Position numbers and translations under genes: made by a program. From Capronia americana (Eukaryota; Ascomycota; Eurotiomycetes; Chaetothyriales; Herpotrichiellaceae), in the NCBI GenBank assembly GCA_016110215.1, contig JADWQD010000010.1, positions 744,001 through 808,000 on the forward strand: a stretch of 64,000 bases of DNA. The letters run 5' to 3'. Shown here one piece after another: positions 42,801 through 52,741 of the stretch (position 1 is the stretch's first letter; every line of letters begins with the position of its first letter). The notes beneath the pieces were generated by a model. The model ran no database searches, had not been told where the DNA came from, and worked only from the letters and a program-made list of their open reading frames with translations.

Positions 42801-45498
42801 ACGTGTCCTGGTGGAACATGATGGTTCACTCGAGGGTCCAGCGCTGAAAGCAATCAACCTCATTCTGGCTCCTGAGGTTCACAATGTCGACGAGTCGAGT
42901 CCGATCCAATACCGTGCTGGTGAACAGTCATCTGGGATCTACAGACCATCGGGTGCCAATGTGCAGCCGGATTCTGTCGACCCGATGGCGGTTGAAGCTG
43001 TACGGAAACGACTACTGAGTGGCGATCGGCAAGGCGCGGTGTTCCATGCCATGGACAATCGGCTGTGGTCCCACGCTCTGATCATCGCCTCGACCATGGA
43101 GCGCTCGATGTGGGGTCAGGTTGTGAGAGAGTTCGTGCGTCAAGAGGTGAAGCCTGCCGGCGAAAATACCGAATCACTGTCTGCCCTATACGAGATTTTT
43201 GGAGGAAACCTCGAAGAAAGCATTGACGAGCTTGTCCCGCCATCCGCACGAGCTGGTCTCCAGATGATAAGCAGGGTCAACACCGGAGGCGCTACTAAGA
43301 ATTCTCTCGACGGCTTGAACCGGTGGAAAGAGACACTCAGTCTTGTGCTGAACAACCGGTGTCAGGGCGACTCTCAGGCTCTAGCAGTCCTTGGAAAGCT
43401 ACTTCAGGACTACAATCGCATCGAGGCGGCGCATATTTGCTACCTATTCTCAAGGAACCCACAACGACAGACATTGTTTGGAGGGCCTGATGAAGAGCAC
43501 GCCTCGATAATATTGCTCGGTGCCAACCACAAAGCGCAACCAGCTGACTTCGCCCGAGATCAAGATGCTGTCATGCTCACTGAAATATACGAGTTTGCGA
43601 CAAGTATTCTTGCGACCGGCGCGCCATTATCATTCATGCCGCACCTTTCTGTCTTCAAGTTGCAACGGGCAACGCTCATGTCAGAGGCTGGATTGAAAGC
43701 AGAGGCGCAATCTTATTGTGATGCCATCGCAGCCACCTTCGGTAAGAGCAGCAAGATGTCGCCTTATTACCACCCCTTGTTTCTGTCCGAGCTCGACGAC
43801 CTGTCGAATAAACTCAAGCAGACCCCAATTCAGGGTTCGTCCTCGTGGATTGGAAAGCCAAGCCTGGAGAAGGTCGGCGGTTCTATGTGGACCAAGTTCA
43901 GCAGCTTTGTCGTAGGCGACGACAGCGACGCAGAATCCAAAGGTTCAGGCAAAGACGCGGGCGAGAGTGGCCCATTTGCCCGCGTTGCGGGAACGCCCTC
44001 GGTCAGCAGGACTGGCTCTCAGTCGGATCTGTACGGATCCTACCCTCAAGCCGTCCCTGCAGCCATAGCTGGAAACAAATACGCTCCCAACGGGGTGCAG
44101 TCAACACGGTCTTCGGCAGAACTCACTCGTGGGAGACCATCCCTAGACTCGCAAAGATCACCACCACCTAGTTCATACTCGCAACATAATCGTCAGTATG
44201 AGCCGATGAACATGTTCCACCAAGGGCAAGCCGCTCAGCCTTCAAACCCTTATCAAGCCTTTGCTACCTCGCCGCCTCCTCCGTCTTACCCCCAAAGCCC
44301 GCCAAGGTCCTCATACGTGCCGAACAACGCAGTTCCGGCGGCGGCAACATCAAATATGTCTCCCATGCGTCCGGGATATGCACCAACGCCGCCTTCCGAA
44401 GATGTCATTCAGCAAGCCTACGGTCACACTCCGGAGCCCATTGCACAAATACCTGAAGAGCAGCCCATATCATTTGGTGGCTACCAACCTCTGCAACCCG
44501 AAAATTCCTATGGGGGTTATCAGCCGTCGCAACCCGAACGCGCTGAGGCTCCTCCTCAGCACAATGGGGTTGGTGGTACTGGCTATGAAGCTCCAACCGA
44601 ATCTTATGGCTTCGAACCACCCACCGGCGGCTATGTCCCTTATGATCCCGAGCCAGAATCACCAGAGGCGACGAGCAAAGACCCGAAGGCCAAGAAGAAA
44701 TCATTCATGGATGACGATGATGACTACTTCCCTCAGGCATCCGATCCACCGTCGACTTTCCAACCTCAAGCTTCCGTCGATGGGGATGAGGCATCCCGCA
44801 AGAAAGCTAACGATGCTGCCGCTGAAGCTGCTTTCCGTGCCGCCGCAGAAGCAGATGCTGCGCGAGAAAAGGAACAGAAACAATCTAAGAGATCTTCGTC
44901 CTGGCTGGGGGGTTGGTTCGGAGGGAAGAAAGAAGAAAGTCTTGATTCAGGATCAAGCAAAGGCGGTGACCAAAAAGTGTTTAGAGCCAAACTCGGAGAA
45001 TCGAAGATGAAGTTATACTATGACAAGGAGCTCGGGAAATGGGTGAATCCTGACAACCCCGATGCCGCAAAGAAGACGGCAACACCTCCTCCGCCAAGAA
45101 TGGGTGGTACGCCGGCGCCACCGATCGGTGCTGGTGGCCCTCCTAGACCGCCGATGGGCTCTACTCCTCCGACTTCACACCCTAACACGCCAAGTCTGGG
45201 CATGGGTCTGTCCTCTGGGCCACCCAGCAGAGTCGGCACTCCAGCTGACGGACCTGGGCCTTCAATGCCAAGTGGGCACTCACCACATATAGGAGTCACT
45301 GGCCCGCACAGCGCTGCTAGCACTCCACCGATTGGAGCACCTTTGACTCCAGGTCTCGCTCCACCACCACGCCCGGGTACCGCCACGAGCAATGCTAGTA
45401 GCATTGACGACTTGATCGGACCTGCGACTGGCCGCAAAGGCGGCAAAGGAGCTAAGAAAGGAGGCAAAGGGCGGTATGTGGATGTCATGGCGAAATGA
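39811..45498 (+). CDS. SEC16: COPII coat assembly scaffold Sec16
   Basis: Single exon, 1895 residues. The first 860 residues are an acidic then Pro/Gln-rich disordered region. At about 867 the conserved core begins (FDPLERWKGAPVFTFGFGG), leading into the helical ACE1/central domain, with LLWKIVRVLVEHDGSLEG, NRLWSHALIIASTMER and AAHICYLFSRNPQ, to about residue 1340. The tail is again Pro/Gly-rich, with a short conserved SKMKLYYDKELGKWVNP block and the typical end GRYVDVMAK. Sec16 marks ER exit sites and organises Sec23/24 and Sec13/31. Length and order match filamentous-fungal Sec16. No intron is needed. Confidence 0.92.
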   Translation: MAVAMETPNHIENVSSDARDHAQTGHWFPALRPDTIEEIRHDAPSTEVSSPALHSRIDIIPPTPVSRQNERVEFPRQSIPIVPEEPDEPAPGPTPATAATWSSPASGANYAGDELPSDDDDERLDPAWGIKRFDSTHILDNVHRSSTFPNLDPLEPADHEIEIGAPSDKLEAETINGTAEEERIAEQENNATEPRSLEGWNDAGDSAREPQSWTIPAQEEPIDEADQRYEEGMPLIDPEKEASAHVQDENKQPSQNLFDAVQDDEDASFFSNNQGSASEAPQHPTLDRKSTTQILNSLNLSNTDLPDSPAVDAPVEASFFDELATHTASIGDNNASAGVENQDPNAMWAAALGDDEFLVEDADDLLPESDDESSAVPPQPVPNTVPQQQPQRQSSVNPYAPHQPTTSDMFQMFPTARATHNNVGLSRPELPPVGSFQAQLPQRPQATSVKSFVDQAKDGYKSPYDLPLDLKPKRKSHVPQPVQTTTSVAPPPRSSSLSDNPLQSPFASAGPPTSSSLGMQPPLPSPAMPQRSVSAFGPTKTGTPKSRSSSGFFEELPITSKPRPAGRYTPQQSFSAAPPPPLPQSPPAAPPPDSLHQQPLNQPPRQQALPPQPSDLYAQYGLQAPERLDPYANVPLQAAPSPPTVTTTRYSPAPPVTSTLGPRPGPSPRYSPAPPPQATSASAARYAAQPTPSPAPVQAPFQAPPAMPNRPPSLPPTTAAAVLPFQPRTSSPLAYHKEAVEESANGWPPVTPQSSAPPLSTNQYTPSAAPAPYSVTSPGRRGYGDLSNQLSPPKRPDGGQLPPPRRSQTQSPSKQRPQEAYPSYNGDFINRPATAYGQSSPSVAAAQLASGPPPRPNAQGRGQVPELDFVRPQDDTQFDPLERWKGAPVFTFGFGGTLTSSFPRHVPRYAAGAARPQIKPAPGEISVRDGKEILPQVALVNDFPGPLRSKSKKKDVLSWMSNYIAGMEAGMPNIFAAQAHDDPARRLHEKVLLWKIVRVLVEHDGSLEGPALKAINLILAPEVHNVDESSPIQYRAGEQSSGIYRPSGANVQPDSVDPMAVEAVRKRLLSGDRQGAVFHAMDNRLWSHALIIASTMERSMWGQVVREFVRQEVKPAGENTESLSALYEIFGGNLEESIDELVPPSARAGLQMISRVNTGGATKNSLDGLNRWKETLSLVLNNRCQGDSQALAVLGKLLQDYNRIEAAHICYLFSRNPQRQTLFGGPDEEHASIILLGANHKAQPADFARDQDAVMLTEIYEFATSILATGAPLSFMPHLSVFKLQRATLMSEAGLKAEAQSYCDAIAATFGKSSKMSPYYHPLFLSELDDLSNKLKQTPIQGSSSWIGKPSLEKVGGSMWTKFSSFVVGDDSDAESKGSGKDAGESGPFARVAGTPSVSRTGSQSDLYGSYPQAVPAAIAGNKYAPNGVQSTRSSAELTRGRPSLDSQRSPPPSSYSQHNRQYEPMNMFHQGQAAQPSNPYQAFATSPPPPSYPQSPPRSSYVPNNAVPAAATSNMSPMRPGYAPTPPSEDVIQQAYGHTPEPIAQIPEEQPISFGGYQPLQPENSYGGYQPSQPERAEAPPQHNGVGGTGYEAPTESYGFEPPTGGYVPYDPEPESPEATSKDPKAKKKSFMDDDDDYFPQASDPPSTFQPQASVDGDEASRKKANDAAAEAAFRAAAEADAAREKEQKQSKRSSSWLGGWFGGKKEESLDSGSSKGGDQKVFRAKLGESKMKLYYDKELGKWVNPDNPDAAKKTATPPPPRMGGTPAPPIGAGGPPRPPMGSTPPTSHPNTPSLGMGLSSGPPSRVGTPADGPGPSMPSGHSPHIGVTGPHSAASTPPIGAPLTPGLAPPPRPGTATSNASSIDDLIGPATGRKGGKGAKKGGKGRYVDVMAK

Positions 45499-46266
45499 AA
45501 GTCTCACGAGGCAGATCTGAGCGGGTTTGACAGCCAGTCGACAGAGTTGAACCGGGCAGCATTTTGTACAAATAATACTTGCATTTGTTTGATGTGTGCA
45601 TGTGGCATTTGAAAATGGCCACCAGAACGCAGTTTCCCTCTTGGCTGCACTGCGTCGCTAGCGACATGTGACAAAGATTCAAATATGGGAACATTAAGGG
45701 TTACTTCAATAGCACTAATACCACCATCCGCTGGACTCAACCACCAATTTTTCAGACTTCTTCATCGTAATTGTAGCATGCCTACGAGGTACTCGGGTTT
45801 TCAGGGGAGAATCAGCTCCTCGATCTGCAGCCTTGCGGCTCTTGCGCGGGGCACGTGATCAGTTGGAGATCCGCACCTTCTCATCTTTCTGGTTATTCGC
45901 GAGAACATGTCGACCTCGCTCACTGGCGATTCCAACACGACATAGGCAGCGGCGTAGATCGGATAAGTCATACGTTCTCCACTCACTCCTTGACACATAC
46001 CGCGTCTTGATGTGTTTGACTCCCCCGCCGAACGAGCCATGAGGCATCGCCGCAGCACGAAACCAATCAATCTCCTCGTCCCGCCGCGCCCAAGGCCCGA
46101 GTCCCTGCCAGCAACCACGGCTCCCAGACCTTCGCAGCCTGCGCGGTGACGCACGCACCCAGGCACACAGATACCCGCGGTTTAAGAAAGAAGCAAGAGC
46201 AAGAGCGAGCCATAGCCAAGCCCGTACACCGCACTGCCACACACCGCAACACCTCTGGACTCCACG
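45499..46266. other. Intergenic between SEC16 and TRS33
   Basis: 768 bp with the SEC16 3' end and the TRS33 promoter. No gene seen. Confidence 0.5.
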
Positions 46267-47351
46267 ATGGCCGCTCCTTCTCCGCCCGACGGCACCTTCG
46301 ACCCGGATGCCCGGCTCGTCAACATTTCGTGCTTCGATCTCCTGCTCATCGAGCTTATCCCTCTTGCCGAACGCATGGCACGCGCGTACGAGGCGTCGCT
46401 GGACAGACCCGTCCCGCCCACTTCGTCGGGGAGAACGTCGAAGCGGGCGTCGCGAGGCGGAGGACCAACCCCCTCAACCGCCAATACGAACACGAGCATG
46501 ACGACGACAACAACAACAACCACGTCGGCCGCAGGAGCTGGAGCAGGCGCCCCAGCCATCACGATCACGAACCCCAACGCTACGTTGACGTCCGACACGG
46601 CCGCGCCGTCCCTTACGCCGGGACCCACGCTCATCGCGTCGGACGGCCTGCCCGCAACACCCATCTTCGCGGACAGCGTGTACGTGCGTCTGGAGCGGCT
46701 GGGGTTCCGCGTCGGCGAGGGCCTCTCCGAGCGGTTTTCGCGCGACAGGCCGCGCTTCCAGAATTACGCGGGCAGCGGGCCCGGCATGGCGGGGGCAGGA
46801 TCGGGGGGGTCCGGGACTGGCGCTGGCGGCGCACCAACGGTCGGGATAGGCAACATCAATGACCATCACCTGGATGTGATCAAGTTCTTGTGCAAGGACA
46901 TCTGGACCGTGGTGTGGAAGAAGCAGGTCGACAACTTGAAGACCAATCACCGGGTATGAAAGAAACACCAAAAACTACCCATCCGTGCCCATGCCCATGC
47001 CCGCCCTCCAGGACAAACCTTCGGTATCCCGAGAGGGAAACGGACTCGAGTGCGCGCCACGTTTTCAAGTCAAGTCAAGTTTTTATCTGTGCTAATCTCA
47101 TGTCGTTGGTGTAGGGCGTCTTCGTCCTCACGGACGCAAAATTCCGGCCTCTGATGCGCATGGCCATGACCACCAGCGCAGAAGCCGTCCAACGCGCCCA
47201 GCCGCATTTATTCTTCCCGTGCGGCATCATCAGAGGCGTCTTGTCGAGTTTGGGCATCAAGGCCACGGTGCAGGCTGAGACGACCGATCTGCCGGGCGCG
47301 GTGTTCCAGATCAAGACGGTCCAAGAGCCGAGTAAGAGGGTGGGCGTATGA
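46267..47351 (+). CDS. TRS33: TRAPP complex subunit Trs33 (TRAPPC6)
   Basis: Two exons (46267..46953, 47115..47351), 307 residues. The intron of 161 nt is long for this window and carries AAGTC repeats. Bet3-family features are clear: SCFDLLLIELIPLAERMA at the start, RLERLGFRVGEGLSERFSRD, then LDVIKFLCKDIWTVVWKKQ, KTNHRGVFVLTDAKFR, FFPCGIIRGVLSSLGIKATV and a final beta strand. Trs33 is a core subunit of the TRAPP tethering complexes that activate Ypt1 in ER-Golgi traffic. Compared with yeast, two low-complexity insertions (Thr/Ala/Pro after residue 50 and Gly-rich near 175) lengthen the protein, as often happens in filamentous fungi. Confidence 0.88.
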
Positions 47352-48045
47352 AAAAATGAAAAAGAAAAGGCCTAGAGAGGATGACTGGTTCGAATGCTGC
47401 AACGGCCATCAAGGCCATCGCCTACACGGTACAAGGTAAAGAGAAACATTAGTGGCAGCGGCGAGACTGGACGCCCTCCAACACTATAAGCATCGTGAGG
47501 GTGGTGAAGTGGAAGGGCAAAAGGAAGCTAGAAATGGGCGCCTGGAATGGTACAGGAGCAAGTGAACGACTGCTGGGAGATTGACGGTATTTTGATTCTG
47601 GTCAGAGGCGCCCGCTCAGGTCCACCCAATCAGTCTTGTGAGCAGTCTCAAAAGGCGACAATGCAAGGTCCAAAGAGCCTAAGAAGACCGGAAGAGAAAG
47701 CAAGGAGTCTCGAGCAAATCTCAATATTTGTCTTCACGTCCTGCAAACAGAAGGAATGCAAGACCGTACATGCCACGGGCATCATGATGGATCATATCGA
47801 CACGAGAAGGCGGAATCTTGTGCTTTTCCCCCCACGAGGTGTTGCTTATAACCTGCGCCAATGGCCCCAATGTCAGTCTCCGTGGCTGCCTCTCATGTCT
47901 CGCATCAATGCACCAATATTGTTCCAACGAGAGCAATCGCACTTCGGCAGGCAGGGACGTTCTTTGGGATCAGAAGTCGCTCACATCCTACCTACAAGAG
48001 CAGAAGTCAGAAGAGGCCAGAAAAGAGAAAAGAGAAGACCCAGGC
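47352..48045. other. Intergenic between convergent TRS33 and malate dehydrogenase
   Basis: 694 bp of 3' flanks. A rightward 172-codon frame (47547-48065) has no protein-like pattern and was not called. Confidence 0.5.
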
Positions 48046-49286
48046 TTACTTCGGCGGGTTTTTGACAAAGCTGATGCCGGTTTCGATGTTTGTCTTGAGA
48101 CCCTTGATGGCCTCGTCTAAGAGCTTCTTCTCATAGTCGTTGGCACTTTTAAGGATGTCAATGGCTTTTTCCGCACCAGCGGGCTGGAAACAAGGGTTAG
48201 CAAGAAGTTTGGACTCGACGGAACAAAAATAACGTACTCCGAGCTCGACAGGGACGGAGAAGAACTCGCAACCAGTGGCCTCGGCGATGGCAGCGCCACC
48301 TTCTACGCCGGGCAGATAGACGAAAGTAGGCTCCACGATGCCCTTCTCACCCTTCGCTGCCTTGATCAGAGATTCCGCGAACCGGAAACCAGCATAAGCC
48401 ATGGAGAGAGTAGCAGAACCGGCACCGTCTTTGGCCTTTACCACCTCGTCACCACCGAATTGGACGCGGTTGACCAGAGCATCGAGTTTGTCAGATGGGA
48501 TATTTACGGGCGGCTTGGCTTGGCTGAAGAGCGGGACGATCGTGTTGCCAGAGTGGCCGCCAACCACCGGGATGGTCAACTTGCGGGGATCTTTTTCTCC
48601 GGTGATATCTCCCACAAAGGTCTGGGCCCGGACGACATCGAGGGTGGTGACACCGAACAGCTTCTTTGGGTTGAAGACACCTGCCGCCTTGAGGACTTCA
48701 GCAGCAATTGGGACGGTAGAGTTGACTGGGTTTGAAATGACACAGATGTATGCGTCCGGGCAGTATTTGGCGGCCGCCTCAATGAGACCCTTGACAATAC
48801 CAGCATTGATCTTGAAAAGGTCATCTCGGGTCATGCCGGGCTTCCCTGACAGCAAGCATCAGTCTCAGGGAGTATCAATGTGGACCGGTAGACGTACGGG
48901 GAACACCAGCAGGAATGATGACAATGTCTGCCCCGGTCAAAGCCTTCTTCTTTGCTTCTTCTGTCTCTGGCTTCTCGCCCTTGAAGTCACCTGGCGCTGC
49001 GACATAGCCACCGATGGTCTGCAGCAGTTAGGATTATGTCATGCCCAGGATCGGTCGAGAGGAGAGGGACGTACTGCAACTGAGGAGATGTGTGACAGAT
49101 CGGCAGCAACACCGGGAGTGTTGACCACATCGAAGAGTGCGAGGTCGTCGATGAGAGGAGATATCTTGCAGAGAAGAGACAATGGCTTGTCGACCAGTCA
49201 GTATATGCTCAGTCCGCCATGACGAAGACAAGAATCTGTACCTGGCCAATGCCACCCGACGCACCGAGAACGACAGCTTTGACCAT
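48046..49286 (-). CDS. NAD-dependent malate dehydrogenase, cytosolic type
   Basis: Five exons, complement(48046..48183, 48238..48845, 48898..49018, 49075..49185, 49242..49286), give 340 residues. It begins MVKAVVLGASGGIGQ, the NAD-binding P-loop, so no mitochondrial presequence is present. The end (KNPPK) is not a peroxisomal signal, hence cytosolic. Other landmarks are NTPGVAADLSHISS, GVPRKPGMTRDDL with the substrate arginines, ISNPVNSTVP and the catalytic His in VVGGHSGNTI. It interconverts malate and oxaloacetate. The last intron (48184-48237, 54 nt) is a multiple of three without a stop, so its retention would add 18 residues in the surface loop after VELG. Confidence 0.93.
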
Positions 49287-50023
49287 GTTGACAGCTTAGT
49301 GAGGGGTAATTGGACTGTCGCGACAGTCAGAGCGGTTGTTTCTAGTGGTACAACTTGCTAATTACCTGTAGTGAAGCTCTAGACAGGGTCAAGAGGAGGC
49401 GATAGAAGAAGGCACAAAGTTGGAAAGCACGAGAAAGGGTTTTTGTCGCGACAAATGTTTATGAAGAGAGAGTTCAACAAAGTCGAAAGCGGTCTGACTT
49501 TCTTGCGAGTGACGGAACGCGGGACACAAAAAACGAGGGGAAGCCGATCTTGCCCGCCAAGGCTCCGTCCAATCGCGTTTTGTAAGAGCGGCAGGACCTG
49601 CTCTCCCTTCCGACATCGACTCCCCGGCTGTCTGGGTCGGGCAATTTTGGCGCAATTGCCATTTGCTCGCCTGGGCCCGAAGGCGAATGAAGAAGTACGA
49701 TAACGCTGCTTTCATGCAAACGAAAATTGCTCGGATCAGGCTGAGGTTCGGTTTGGTTGCGGCCATTGTTGTCTACACAAGCTCTGTAATGTTCCGCTCA
49801 TCATGACCTTATCCTCGTCGGATGCCAGCAACTCAAGCACACTTCCTCGCGAAAGTGCCCATTCCGAGACCCGGTGCGTCAGCCCTCCCCTCGGCTCATT
49901 GCCGGATCCCTGACAATTGTCTCGGTGGTTTGCTTCTTCTGCTCATCGGATGGGTGCCTCTTGAACTGGAGGTCTTGGTTTCAAACCTCCCTGAACGCGT
50001 AAACGTCATTCGCCCCTAGGACT
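49287..50023. promoter_or_regulatory. Malate dehydrogenase upstream region and eL28 3' flank
   Basis: A perfect 16-bp palindrome lies at 49313-49328. A CAG/GTAATT at about 49365 could be the donor of a 5'-UTR intron. The rest shows no gene. Confidence 0.45.
49313..49328. repeat. Perfect 16-bp palindrome before the malate dehydrogenase ATG
   Basis: GACTGTCGCGACAGTC, 27 bp upstream of the start codon. It could be a dimer-binding site in DNA or a hairpin in the leader RNA. Confidence 0.6.
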
Positions 50024-50594
50024 CTATGCCGCTGTCTTCTTGGCCTGCTGCCCGCGAGGCTTCTTCTCTGGAGTCTCCTTCTTCACGCGTTGAGAGTCTT
50101 TGATCGCACTAGCTCGGGCCACGGCGTAACTGTTCAGGTCACCACGGTATGAATTCTTGCCCACCGCATCTGCCACGTTCTTGTAGATCCTGTAGATACT
50201 AGTCAGTCCTTGGATTCCTCCCTCCCACGACTGTGAATAGTGCACTCACTTTCGGTTTGACGTGGTCTTGCCGTAGGTATGTGTGTTGTGGTGCGAAGCG
50301 GGTTGGTGCGCATTACCCGATTTCTTCGTCTTCAAGGTGACACCTCCATTTTCGCCGGGCAGGATTGAGACTGCTTTGTCGTTGACAAAGCCGGCGTGTT
50401 TCCTCGAGTGCTTGTTGGTGAGGTTGAAGGGATCTCGGGAGAACTGGAAGCCGCCGTGTTGTTTGCTCTTGACGAGGTACGCATTGTTATTTCCTACACT
50501 CCATCAGTATCGCTCGGAACCGCCCTTTAGGGTTTTGTAACGTACTGACGACCTCCCAGATGAGGTCGGCGGAGACGTTTGGGCGTTCAGACAT
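50024..50594 (-). CDS. 60S ribosomal protein eL28
   Basis: Three exons, complement(50024..50189, 50250..50493, 50546..50594), 152 residues. The first exon is only 49 nt, as is usual for ribosomal protein genes. Key stretches are MSERPNVSADLIWEVVRNNN, GGFQFSRDPFNL, TNKHSRKHAGFVNDKAV and a Lys/Arg-rich tail. This is the eukaryote-specific L28 protein on the surface of the large ribosomal subunit. It is divergent from the UPF0357 gene with 445 bp between starts. Confidence 0.93.
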
Positions 50595-51039
50595 CGTGAG
50601 GGCGGTTGGACTGGTCTAAAGTTGTCAAAGGTCTCAATGGTCTACAAGCCTCGAACTTTTGGCGAATTTCGTCTGATGCCGATGCGCTCTGTGCGCATGC
50701 AAACGATTGGTCGAGGGATAATGGGGCTTGGCACTTTGCTACGGTACGGCATTGGCTTCTAGATGCCATCCGCCAACGCCGACATGTTCCGCGGCAGGCT
50801 GACGACAACTCCAAGCCCCAAGCATCGCCTTCGGAACACGACTGAGCGCCTCAACCTAACAGCCTTCAGAGCTGCCGCCTGACTGCATGTCACTTGTTGA
50901 CATCGCGCGAAGCGCACTATGTGCAGACATCTGTGGTAATCTCGAATAACCTGGACAACAAAGGACCGCCGTCCACCCGCATGCAACAGCCGACCATCAC
51001 GTATCGAATCCGATCTTGAGCGAAAACCAGACTGTAGTC
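50595..51039. promoter_or_regulatory. Bidirectional promoter of eL28 and UPF0357 genes
   Basis: 445 bp between divergent starts. No gene; no clear TATA seen. Confidence 0.45.
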
Positions 51040-51502
51040 ATGGGCTACATTCTGTATACCGTCCTTCTCTTCTCCCTCTTGTCTGCCACAAGTGAGTCGA
51101 CCGATGAACATCAGTGCTACTTGGTAACAATACTGATCTCGGCATTTAGTCCTCTATCTCACCCGTTCTCGATGGACACCCTACCTCCCTGAGCGCGTAC
51201 AAGACGCTCTGTACCGCCTACATCCGAGTAATTTCACGTACAGCCGCCTACCATCCTCGTTCATGGGCGACGTCGAAGGTGGCTTCACGTCTGCGGACTT
51301 CGACCTCTCTTCGAACATCGTGGAAGGAGATTCCAGAGGTGGTCTAGACCAGACAGCCAAGCGAGAGATCCAGCGACTGATGAAGATCCGAGGCCTCAAT
51401 TTCGACGAAGCGCGCCGCGTGTATATGGAGCAGCGCTTTAAGAAGAATGGGATCGGAGCTGATGGGATACCAAGAGACCCTAAGTTCGTATCGTTCTCTT
51501 GA
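51040..51502 (+). CDS. UPF0357/DUF2015 family membrane-anchored small protein
   Basis: Two exons (51040..51091, 51150..51502), 134 residues; the intron is 58 nt. A single N-terminal hydrophobic segment (ILYTVLLFSLLSATILYL) is a signal anchor. The body has the family pattern NFTYSRLPSSFMGDVEGGFT, then DQTAKREIQRLMKIRGLNFD and EARRVYMEQRFKKNGI with GIPRDPKFVS at the end. The family is conserved in ascomycetes (yeast YCL012C type) and its role is unknown. The helix with IQRLMKIRGLNFDEAR resembles a UBA-like or J-like helical hairpin, but I make no claim on this. Confidence 0.82.
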
Positions 51503-52741
51503 GTACCGTTGGAGATGAGCGGGCGCTTTTTGGTTTCGGGGAATGAGCAGCGTCTATGCTCGTGCGGTATATGGAAGTAACCTGCTGGAACGGTAAAATT
51601 TGAATGCCTACACTTCTCGCTACTTTGAGACACATCACTCCTTTGCGGCTTCGGGATTGTGGACTGCTCGCCTACGCAGTAAGTGCGGATTCCGAGACAA
51701 CACGCTCTTTGGGAGCAGGATAAACATTTCGACCACTCCAGGAATATCCTCGCATTCGATAACCGACGACACTTTCCTGGGATAATGCACTGTACGACCA
51801 GCATACTCATTAATACTCCGTCGGCACAGTGTTGTTTTGTCCTGTCCTGTCACTCACATCTCTGTTTTGCTCAATATGGGTGTTGACACCCGACACTCCA
51901 TGGTGTGTCGCCGAGAGAGAGTTATCAATCTGCACTCTCTGGGCACCACCCAATTTATTCAACTCATTAGCGATACTTGCAAGACCTTGGCCTTTCGCAC
52001 ATTTTGCGGTACCACCTCCACGTTCATTTACTCACCTTCTCCAACACCTAAAAGTCACCCACGATACCAAAACCCCCTCTCCACGTCCTAAAACTCTCCA
52101 AAAAAGGAAATGGACCTCTTACCTTTGAGCATCATGCCTATTCTTCCGGGCCATTAGCGGATGCGCTCTCCAGGGGTCCCCTGGGAAGATTCCCTGTAAT
52201 GGCGCACGGGTTTCTGCTGGTGCGATCTAGATGTGGTGGATTGTGGACGCGATACGAGACTTGCTGGGTGGCATTGAGGGTGATCAAACCTGGACTGTCT
52301 GGTGACAGTTAATCTGGACTAGGTGATCGCATTGGCGTCGATGGATCACAAGAGTGCTGTTGTGCACTTGTCAGGCCCAATTATTAAGTCGGGAGTACAC
52401 AAAACGGCAGCAGCGGTATACAGTAGTTTCCATTAGTGGTTCTTATACTCCGTAAATGTCCACCTGTTGTAGCCAAAGACGCAGTTGGCTGATTAGTTGG
52501 GGGCCCCTGAGGGCCTTATTCATCCGTGGATGAGTATGTCTATGTACAGTGTTTCAGAGAATGACACGGATCTGTTCGCTGACCGCTTGCATTCGAAAGA
52601 TATCGATTTTTCGTGCTTGGGAGGTGCAACGCTGGACGGGTATTACTCGAAGCAATTGTCGATTTTGGAGAGAGGAGACGGCCGTCAAGGAAATCCGGGA
52701 TGATCCAACCCAACAGTTTCGTCCTTGTCGCAAATTCCTGT
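51503..52741. other. Intergenic between UPF0357 and ERG3 genes
   Basis: 1.2 kb between convergent genes. Only short frames; no repeat or gene recognised. Confidence 0.5.

Noticed and set aside
46146..46862. 238-codon frame overlapping TRS33
   Set aside because: Shadow of the GC-rich TRS33 exon in another phase, very rich in Arg/His.
47547..48065. 172-codon plus-strand frame near the malate dehydrogenase stop
   Set aside because: No protein-like texture; lies in convergent 3' flanks.
48401..49222. 273-codon plus-strand frame over malate dehydrogenase
   Set aside because: Antisense shadow of the real exons and introns of the dehydrogenase.
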